Source: M3007 sp031398055 (GTDB taxonomy: Bacteria > Bacteroidota > Bacteroidia > Chitinophagales > Saprospiraceae). Taken from it: a stretch of 43,482 bases of DNA. The notes beneath the pieces are model-generated. The model worked only from the letters and a program-made list of their open reading frames with translations, did no database searches and was not told the origin of the DNA. The translations under genes were made by a program, and so were the position numbers. How positions within the stretch are numbered: the stretch's first letter is position 1; every line of letters begins with the position of its first letter. Shown here piece by piece: positions 24,353-33,000 of the stretch. The stretch spans positions 1 through 43,482 of the forward strand of contig JANNMS010000140.1 in NCBI GenBank assembly GCA_031398055.1, given 5' to 3'.

Positions 24353-25651
24353 ATGAAAAAATTCGTACAACAGATAATGCTCCTCGGCGGCTTGTTGTTG
24401 GTTGGCACCCAACTGCAAGCCCAAGCCCGACTTTCGGTGCAGGGGACCATTGTCCAAAACACCTTTTCGGGGGGGGCGACTGCCATTGACAACGGCGACT
24501 ACGACATCCTCTTCAAACTCTACACCGCCGAGGTGGGCGGAACCGCCGTTTGGAGCGAAACACAGACCGTGCAGGTCGTCAACGGCGTGTACAGCGTCCT
24601 GCTCGGCGCGGTGAACCCGCTCACCGCCGCTTTCGATGTGCCGTATTTCCTCGGCACCACGCTGCCGGGCGGCCCCGAACTGATACCGCGCTTGCTGCTC
24701 ACTTCCTCGCCCTACGCCATTTCGTTGATTGGGCAGGACAACAGGTTTCCCTCGACGGGAAATGTGGGCATCGGAACGAACACGCCCGGCACGACGCTGG
24801 CGGTGGACGGTTCGATTTCGACCGGGCAAGCGACCACGACGGCGACTTCGTACACCGTGGCTGCGGACGACCACGTCATTTTTCTTGACCACACCGCCAA
24901 CCAAAACGTCACCCTGCCCGCTGCCTCGGCAGCCAATGCAGGTCGGCACCTGATGTTGGTGAACAAGGCGGCGGTCGCCAAAACCTTGACGGCTTCCAAT
25001 TATCTGGACCTCGCAGGTGCTACCGCCACCTCGGTTCCAGCAAAAGGTGTCGTCGAGTTGCAGTCCGATGGCTCGGTTTGGCGGCAGACGGGCGGGTTTA
25101 AGTACAATAACCTGTCCGACGACTGGCGGCTGGTTGACACGGACAATTTTAGTACGGACGTGGAAGGCTGGGTTTGTCATGACTATTGGAACAACACTAC
25201 TCCCGTGGCTTTTGGCAGGATCCCGTTGAGCACGGATCCCGCCCATCCCAATTACAACAGTTACGTGCTCCGCCCAAGTGTTAACGGCAATGATAATTTG
25301 AAAAAACAACTCAACCTGACTGGCATTCCGCACACGCAGGTCAAAGTGATTTTCAACTACCACTTTTTGGATGGTTGGGAGGGAGAAAATAGCTATTCCA
25401 GTTTTGCGATGGCACCTGCGCCCGCTCCCACCGCTATCGTTGATAGTTGGGTGTCCAAAAAACAACTGACTGGGAGTAACTACTTCCAAATCGCAGGAGG
25501 ATTGATCAATAGTATAGACCACAACGAACGCGTAGAAATGGTCATCCAAAATTCTAGCGACAACCTCTGGGTTATTATTGGTTCGACACTGGATATTAGT
25601 TCTGATGACGAAAGTTTCGCCATTGGCAACGTCGAAATCTGGGTGAAGTAA
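24353..25651 (+). CDS. Secreted fibre protein with jelly-roll-like tip (array fibre 4)
   Basis: 432 aa. Signal peptide ending LQAQA and shared N-terminal module, which carries a small insertion (NTFSGGATAI) around a run of eight G (24469-24476). The middle module (YTVAADDHVIFLDHTANQ, VELQSDGSVWRQTGGF) is the type found in array fibres 1 and 2, whereas the C-terminal domain from residue ~256 (DDWRLVDTDNF, ...FAIGNVEIWVK) is the type found in array fibre 3. The gene is therefore a different combination of the same parts. No 90-bp repeat follows; instead a short GCCCG...CGGGC hairpin (25652-25670) leads straight into passenger box 6. Confidence 0.85.
   Translation: MKKFVQQIMLLGGLLLVGTQLQAQARLSVQGTIVQNTFSGGATAIDNGDYDILFKLYTAEVGGTAVWSETQTVQVVNGVYSVLLGAVNPLTAAFDVPYFLGTTLPGGPELIPRLLLTSSPYAISLIGQDNRFPSTGNVGIGTNTPGTTLAVDGSISTGQATTTATSYTVAADDHVIFLDHTANQNVTLPAASAANAGRHLMLVNKAAVAKTLTASNYLDLAGATATSVPAKGVVELQSDGSVWRQTGGFKYNNLSDDWRLVDTDNFSTDVEGWVCHDYWNNTTPVAFGRIPLSTDPAHPNYNSYVLRPSVNGNDNLKKQLNLTGIPHTQVKVIFNYHFLDGWEGENSYSSFAMAPAPAPTAIVDSWVSKKQLTGSNYFQIAGGLINSIDHNERVEMVIQNSSDNLWVIIGSTLDISSDDESFAIGNVEIWVK
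24469..24476 (+). repeat. Run of eight G in the 5' coding part of array fibre 4
   Basis: The homopolymer spans codons 39-41, just after the signal peptide, where the other fibre genes have no such run. Gain or loss of one base would shift the frame, so slipped-strand on/off switching is possible. Confidence 0.8.
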
Positions 25652-25673
25652 GCCCGCTCGGTTATCGGGCGGG

Positions 25674-25705
25674 AAGTTCTTTGAAATGTTTTTTTCAGGA
25701 AAAAA
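25674..25705 (-). repeat. Passenger 3' box 6
   Basis: AAGTTCTTTGAAATG followed by TTTTTTTCAGGAAAAAA and GGAAGCGA, 18 nt beyond the stop of the ATPase gene (25724). Confidence 0.75.
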
Positions 25706-25723
25706 GGAAGCGACGCAGCCAAC

Positions 25724-26851
25724 CTATTTCAAAAAGTCCAGATAGTTTTCAGGATGGACGATTTGGGTTTTGGCTTCGGGGTAGGCGTTCAAAAACGGTT
25801 TTGGAAACGACACTTTGCGCTCGGGGTTCCACTTGAATTCGTAGGCATTGATTTGGCCGTCGAAAGTTTCGAGGTAGTCAATTTCGCGGGCTTCGGTGGT
25901 CCTCCAAAAATAGTGCTGGGTGTGCGTCCGATGGTTTTGCAGCCATTTCAGCCGCTCGCTGACCAAAAAATTCTCCCACAACGCGCCGACATCGGTGCGC
26001 GCGGGCAGCAAGGAATAATTGCCGAGGATGGCGTTTCGGATGCCATTGTCGTAGAAAAAGACCTTGCGGGTTTTGGTCAGTTCGTTGCGGAGGTTGCGGC
26101 TGAACGCCGACAAACGGAACACGACGAACGATTTTTCGAGCAAATCGAGGTAGCGTTGAACGGTGCTCTGGTCGGTTCGGATGGTCTGCGCCAGTTCGTG
26201 GTACGACACTTCGCTGCCCACCTGCAAAGCCAGGGCTTTGAGCAATTGCTCCAAGATTTCGGGTTTTCGGACATCGTGAAACGTGAAAATGTCTTTGTAC
26301 AAATAACTGGTCGCCAAGCCTTTGAGCAACTCGACCTCCCGGCCCGGTTTGCTGACGATTTCGGGGTACATCCCAAAAATCAGGCGCGTGGGCAGGAGCC
26401 GTTTTTCGTCCAACGCGCCGTGGTGGTTCATCATTTCGGCGGTAGCGAGGGGCAGCATGAGGTACTCGAATTTGCGGCCGGTGAGCGGCTCGTTGATTTC
26501 GTTCGACAGTTCAAACGACGACGAACCCGTGACGACGACCTGCACTTCGGGAATCCGGTCGGTGAAAAGTTTCAAGGTCAAACCGATGTTTTTGACCCGT
26601 TGGGCTTCGTCAATCAGCACCAAAGTCGCCTCGCCGATGAGGTTTTTCAAAGCGGTCGAGGTGGTGTTGGTCAAAATTTGACGGATGTCGGGTTCGTCGC
26701 AGTCCAAAAAAATGGATTTGCGGTCGGTCGTTTTGGCGAGTTCGTTGAGCAAGGTGGATTTGCCAGCCTGCCGCGGGCCCATGATGATGATGGCTTTGCC
26801 TTCGCCGATTTTCGATTGGACGGTTTGGAGTAAAATTCTGGGTATCTGCAT
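25724..26851 (-). CDS. AAA ATPase with C-terminal DUF4143-like domain
   Basis: 375 aa. Walker A GPRQAGKST (residues 25-33), Walker B LVLIDEAQ (~77-84), a sensor-like VVVTGSSSFEL, a winged-helix-like segment (YHELAQTIRTDQSTVQRYLD LLEK), and a C-terminal domain with E-ID...EFKW that resembles a degenerate PD-(D/E)XK fold. This is the common architecture of the bacterial ATPase family annotated AAA_14 + DUF4143, widespread in accessory regions and without a settled role. It is a single-gene passenger on the minus strand between array fibre 4 and giant 2, with a TACTTTTG element 49 nt upstream and box 6 after the stop. Confidence 0.9.
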   Translation of the reverse strand: MQIPRILLQTVQSKIGEGKAIIIMGPRQAGKSTLLNELAKTTDRKSIFLDCDEPDIRQILTNTTSTALKNLIGEATLVLIDEAQRVKNIGLTLKLFTDRIPEVQVVVTGSSSFELSNEINEPLTGRKFEYLMLPLATAEMMNHHGALDEKRLLPTRLIFGMYPEIVSKPGREVELLKGLATSYLYKDIFTFHDVRKPEILEQLLKALALQVGSEVSYHELAQTIRTDQSTVQRYLDLLEKSFVVFRLSAFSRNLRNELTKTRKVFFYDNGIRNAILGNYSLLPARTDVGALWENFLVSERLKWLQNHRTHTQHYFWRTTEAREIDYLETFDGQINAYEFKWNPERKVSFPKPFLNAYPEAKTQIVHPENYLDFLK

Positions 26852-26899
26852 GATGGTTCAGTTTTTACAAAAGACTTTGAAAAAGTTAGCAACAAAGCG

Positions 26900-26907
26900 C
26901 AAAAGTA
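26900..26907 (-). promoter_or_regulatory. Putative -7 element of the ATPase gene
   Basis: The minus strand reads TACTTTTG (TAnnTTTG type), 49 nt before the ATG at 26851. Confidence 0.45.
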
Positions 26908-26971
26908 GATTTTTCAGGATTGTAATCAGAAAAAAAAACTATAATTTCTGACTACATTCTTTAAAAACTGC

Positions 26972-26985
26972 TTTTTCCTGAAAAA
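26972..26985 (+). repeat. Block-end motif upstream of giant 2
   Basis: TTTTTCCTGAAAAA with the flanks AAACTGC and CCCC, then an ACCATCATTTT stretch, as before array fibres 2 and 4. It closes passenger block IV, so giant 2 has the leader type of an array fibre. Confidence 0.65.
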
Positions 26986-27034
26986 CCCCAACCAACCATC
27001 ATTTTAAAAATCAAAATTTTAAAAATTTTCATCA

Positions 27035-30000
27035 ATGAAAAATATAAAACACATCCTCCTCGCTGCGGTGCTGTTGCTCGCCATTTTTCAAAAAATGGCA
27101 GCGCAATCCAGCCCCAATTGCAGCACTTTTAGCGACAACGACTACCTCACGGGGCAATCGTTTTTCAACCACGGCAGCGTGTCCAACGCCTTCAATTCGA
27201 AGTACCGCTCCAACCAGACCATCGGGCAGCCCGTGATAGGCACCCAACTCGGGCAATTGAAAAAGACCACCTACGGTTTTTGGGGGCGTTTCCTGCTGCC
27301 GCCCGCTGCGCCCATCGTCACTTGCAGCGAGGGCGACCTCGAAGACCGCGTGCAAATCGAGTGGGCGCCCGACCCGCTTTCGCCCTCGGCGACTTCGTAC
27401 AAACTCTACCGAAACGGCTTTTTGCTGGCTGCGGTGGACGGCGAGACGTTCTCTTTTTTGGATTTCAACGTCATCGCGGGCAAGTTTTACACCTACGAAG
27501 TGACGGGCGTGAACACCTTCGGCGAAGGCGTGCGCGGCGTGGCCTTGGGTTTTTTGAACCCCAACGGCGTGGTCACGGGCCAGGTCAAATCTTTTGCGGG
27601 CAATCCCGTCCCCGGCACCATCGTGACCTTGACTCCCACCCTCGGCACGTCCGGCAGTTTCGCGGGCGACGACATGGCTTTTGCGGAGTACAGCACGGCA
27701 TTTCCGCGCACGCAGTTCTCGCTTTCGACTTGGGTAAAATTGGGCGCGGGAAATGATAATGCGGCCATTTTTGACCTCGGTTCGACCATTTCCAAAAACT
27801 GGTGGCTGCACACGTTGCCGAGTGCTTCGGGCAAAGGCGTTCGCTTCGGCATGGGCAATGGCGTGGGCAACGTGACCAATTTGGATTACGCATTTCCGGC
27901 GGCCACCGCCGACGCTTGGCACAACATCGCGGTGACGTACAACGGCTCGTCCGTGCTTTTGTACGCCGACGGCGAACTGATTTCGACGGCGGTCGCTGCG
28001 GTTTCCGCCGATTCGATGCCCTTGTTTTTTGGCGTAAAAGCCTATCAAACGGGTTATTTCACGGGAAACATTGACGAGGTGCGCTTTTTTGACCGCCAAA
28101 TGTCGCAGACCGAAATCCAGATGTTCCTCAACCGCACGGTCGCCCCGGACATGGATGGCTTGGTAAATTATTGGAAATTTGACGAAGGCACGGGCAGCAA
28201 AACCTTCGACCTGACCCCGGCGAAGCAAAAAATGTATTTCTGCGGAGCCAGTTTTTCGAGCGACAAACCGAACGTGTTGAACGCAGGTTTGACGAACGAG
28301 GACGGTTTTTACAAAATTCCGGGCATCAATTACGCCTCCGGCACGACGTTCACGGCTCGCCCGTCGAAGAATTTTTACTACAACCAATCGCTCGAATTCA
28401 ACGGCGTGAACGAGCAATTTGCCACGCTGACCGATTTTGACCTTGCCGATTCTTCGACGGTGGAAATCACGGTGAAAGGTTTTGATTTTGCGGGCAGCCA
28501 ATGCCTGTTGAACAAGGGCAGCCATTTCAATTTGAATTTGAACGCGGGCGATTTGGTGTTGACGATTGGCGGCACGACGCAAAATTTGGGTTCGCTCGGC
28601 ATGGGTTTTCATCGTCTTTCATTTGTGATTGAGCAGGTGGGCGGTGGCTCATCGGCTGCGGTGACATTTTACAAAGACGGCACGCTGGTCGGCACGAACA
28701 CGTTTTCGGGCGTGGCTTCCAATTTCGCAGGTGGCGGCGGATGGCTTTTGGGCAAAAACTCGGGGGGCAATTATTTCTCCGGTTTGATCGACGAGGTGGC
28801 GTTTTTCAATACGTTGCTGCCGTTGCAAGACATCCAATTGCACGCGAACATCGGCACGAACGTGGTACACAAGTCTTTGAAAAACTATTTCCCACTCAAT
28901 GAAGGCGAGGGAACTTCGATAAAAGACTACGGTTTTGCCCTGACCGGCAAAGGCACGACCGACGGCGCGACCTTCTCGACGGTGGCGGGCATCACGCAAG
29001 AAGAGCCGCACAAGTTCACGCCTTCGACGCGGTTCGTTACCCTCGACCCGAGCAACACGAGCGTGGACGGGATTGATTTTACCGACCAAAGCACGGTGCC
29101 GGTTTCGGGTTATGTGCGTTTTGACGGCACGGACTGTTTTCAGGAAAAAGTGGAGATTTACATCAACGGGCAACGCTCCGCGCCGCCTGTTTACACCGAC
29201 AGCACGGGCTATTTTTCGCTCGACCTCGAACCCGGCGAGTCGGCACAACTGACCCCGGTTTTCAGCAACCACACCTTTTATCCACCATTTTGGGAGGTTG
29301 AAAGTGTTGCTTCGCCGATTGCGGGCATTTTGTTCCGCAACACGGTCAAACGCCACATCAAAGGACAGTTGGCGGGCAATGAAACTTGCCGAAAATCCAT
29401 CATCCCGACCGCTCCCAACGGCGACGTGAGCGCCATCGTGAAAGTAAAAGTGGAAACGCTGGATGGCTGTTTTTACAAAGATTACCAGTTTACGAACCCG
29501 AACGGCAAGTTCACTTTTGACAATTTGCCGCCGCTGCCCTTCACGGTCGCGGTGACGGAACACTCGAACAATGTGATTTACGATTACTTCCAATTGCGCG
29601 GCGGCGCAACGCTCGACCTGACGGAGAAAAACGACACCACCGATTTCATCTACAACGCGCCGCCGGAAATCGAAATGACCCCGTTCGATACCAATGCCTG
29701 CGGTCAGCCGATGCTGGAACAGGACAATGATTACAAACTTGACGTGCGCGTTTTTCAGGATTATGACGGCGGACGCTGTTTTTTGGACACGGCGCAACTG
29801 CATTTTGAGAACTTGCTGGGGGATTCCGAACTGGACACCTTGATGACCGGCGGAAGGTTCAAGTACAAATTCAAGGCACAGATGCCGAACATCGTTGCCC
29901 CGTATTTGAGGACTTTGACGCTGGAAGCAGAGGCATTTGACCAACTGAGCAGCCACGCACAATCGGCGGTCATTTTGGGAAAACGCCCGCGTTTGGTCAA

Positions 30001-33000
30001 TTTCACCACGACCTCGCCCCTCCTCCCGATGATTATCCTGCGCGACCCGCCGGGCGATGCCAGCAGCGCGACGATCGAAAAAGGCACGACCGTTTGCGAG
30101 GGCTGGGGTATCAGTACCTCAACAACTGCGACCGCTGGTGTGGGACTTGAAGTTGAAATGGGCGTGGAGACCCAGATTATCCTCGGCACGCCCGGTGGTG
30201 GCACGATCACACAAACTGATGTGCAGGATACCCACAACTTTGGCATGTCCATGGCCATGTCGGGCACGTCCAACCAATCTGCGGAAGTTTGTTTGACGAC
30301 AACGGAGATCATTTCGACCTCCGACGGGGATGTCATTGTTGGGGAGGATGCGGACGTGTATGTTGGCGGCGCGTTGAACCTGCTGTTCGGCATTACCGAT
30401 GACCTGCGCTGGGACACGGCGGAATGTGAATTTTCGATCCATCCCGGGCTTTTGGTCGTCCCAGACCGGTTTGCCACCACGTTTTTGTATTCGGGGCACC
30501 AAATCAAAACGGTGGTCATCCCGAACCTCGAACTGCTGGGCGATGTGGCATCGGCCAATGCTTGGCGCAATATTTTACAGCGCAATGCCAACTTGAAAGC
30601 GGCAGCGATTTTTGAGAAAAACCTTTCGTTCGATGCGGGCGTATCCTACGAAAGCATCACTTCCATCGAAAAGTCAAAGAGTTATACGGAGACCTTTGGC
30701 GTGGAAATTACCAATTCGATCGCCACTGAACTCGGCATTGAACTGGCAGGCATTGGTTCCTCAGTCAGCCTCTCGTTGGATTTGGCTTTTGGGGTCGAGG
30801 ACGAATTCAGCACATCAGAAACCAGGACGCAAACGGTCAGTTATGCACTGGGCGACGACGACATCGGCGACAATTTCACGGTGGATATTTTGCAGGACAA
30901 AGTCTATGCGACCCCGGTTTTCAGGACCATTTCCGGAAATTCCTCCTGCCCCTACGAAAAAAACACCGTCAACCGCGACGAGGTGGAACTGTCCGTGGAC
31001 AAAACCATCGCCGTGAACGTGCCGGAAAACGATGCGGCGACTTTCAAATTCACGCTCGGCAACATTTCGCAAACTTCTGAAACACGCGAATACCTGTTTT
31101 CGCTCATCCCAGAATCCAACCCGCTCGGCGCGGTGGTGAAAATTCAGGGCGGCAGCCCGCTCGACCGACCTTTCCAAATGGTTTACAGTGAGGGGCAGGA
31201 AGTGACGGTGACGGTTGAACGGAACACCAGTTTGTCACCGCACGTTTACGAAAATTTGGAGTTTGCCATTTTCGCCGGCTGCGAGGACGAAAAAGGCATC
31301 GCACTGGGCTTGACCGCAATTGACCCGAAATTTTACAAGGCCATTTTGTTGGACGTGACCTTTTTGGAACCGTGCAGCCGGATTGACATTGGTTTCCCTT
31401 TGCAAAACTGGGTTTGGACCATCGCCAGCGGCGATTCGATGTTTATCACGTTGAACGGTTTTAACCGATTCGATACGGATTTGGAATTGATTCGCGTCCA
31501 GTACCGCCGCAAATACGGCGACGGGGCTTGGATAAATATTGCCGAAGTGCCGAAAGCGGATTTGGACAGCGACGTTTTCAAAATCGTGAAATGGGGAACG
31601 CAAGCCCTGCAAGATGGCGAGTACGAAATCCGCGCCGTCACCCAATGCACGGGCGGGCAAAACGCGGGCATTTCGCACGTCATTTCGGGCAGGTTTGAGC
31701 GGCAGTCGCCCAATATTTTGGGCACGCCCGAACCGGCGGACGGGGTGTATTCGGCTGGGGACGAGATTTCTATCACGTTCAACGAGCCAATCCGCTGTGA
31801 TTTGTTGATTCAGGCCGACCTTTTCAACAACAACAACATCGGGCTGTACAATGCCGAAACCGATGCTTTGGTGGACGCGCAACTGTCCTGCTCGAACGAC
31901 CAAATTTTCCTCGTGCCACGGGTGCAGAACCATTTTCTGGAAAACAAAACCCTCCGCGTGGAAGTCAACAACATCAAGGATTTGGCGGGCAATGTTTTTG
32001 TCGAAACAGAATGGGAGTTCGTCAACGACCGAAACAACTTGAACTGGCTGGACAACGTGCCGGTTTACGTTTCAAAATACGAGGAGGAAATCAAAACCGT
32101 GACCCGTCGCCTCCAAAACCGCGGCGGTTTCAACCAAGATTTTGAAATCACGGGCATCCCGAACTGGTGTTTGGTCTTCCCAAACAAAGGCACGTTGGTG
32201 CCCGGAGCGGTGCAGGAAATCACTTTCCAGTTTGATTCGACCATCGTTTTTGGAAAATATGTCGATACGATTTTGGTGGAAGGCGCGCTCGGCAACGAGC
32301 CGCTGGAAATCACGGCCCGCGTCGTTTGCCACGATCCGGGTTGGAAAGTCAACGCCTCTGACTGGGACTATTCGCACAATTTCACTTTGCAACTCGACAT
32401 CGAGGGCGAGGTTTCGACCGATTTGGAGGACATCGTCGCGGCATTTGTCGGCGGCGAACTGCGCGGCGTTTCAAAATTGAAATTCGTCAACCTGCCGGGC
32501 CCGATCACGAAATACGAGGCATTTATGACGGTTTACTCGAACCAGTTTTCTGGGGAAACGGTCAATTTCCAAATTTGGGATGCCTCGGTTTGCCTGAAAT
32601 ACGGTTCCGTGCTGGAATCGTTTCCGTTCGAGGCCGACGGTTTGCAGGGCTCGCCGCAAACGCCGACCATTTTGCACACCAATAATATGGTGCTGCGCGA
32701 AATCGAACTGCACCCGGGTTGGAACTGGATATCGTTCAATTTGGGATTTGCGAACAACTCGCTCGGTTCGGTTTTGGCCTCGGTCAATGACCCCGTCGGC
32801 GATTTGATAAAATCGCAAACGCAATTTGCCCAAAACGATGCGCAGTTTGGTTGGCTCGGTTCGCTGACCTCGATTTTGAACCCGCCGATGTACCAATACC
32901 GCACCGCCGACGCGGACACGATCCATCAATTGGGCGTTTTGATTGACCCGGCAACGGTCAATATTCCAATTTCGGCGGGCTGGAACTGGATCGGTTTTAT

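Noticed and set aside
24350..25549. 399-codon minus-strand open frame antisense to array fibre 4 (similar ones antisense to fibres 1, 2 and unit 3)
   Set aside because: The sense frame has a signal peptide and conserved modules; the antisense frame has none and is conserved only as a mirror of it.
25754..26833. 359-codon plus-strand open frame antisense to the ATPase
   Set aside because: The minus strand carries clear Walker A and B motifs; the plus-strand translation is a Phe/Gly/Gln-rich shadow.
15826..27034. Integron or shufflon
   Set aside because: Cassette-like organisation is present, but I found no integrase, invertase or canonical attC/sfx sites in the window; kept only as an analogy.
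27032..28612. 526-codon minus-strand open frame antisense to giant 2 (also 28649-29962, and 38945-40132 in giant 3)
   Set aside because: Same reasons: no signal, no domain, skewed composition, and homologous shadows appear in all giants because the sense genes are paralogous.
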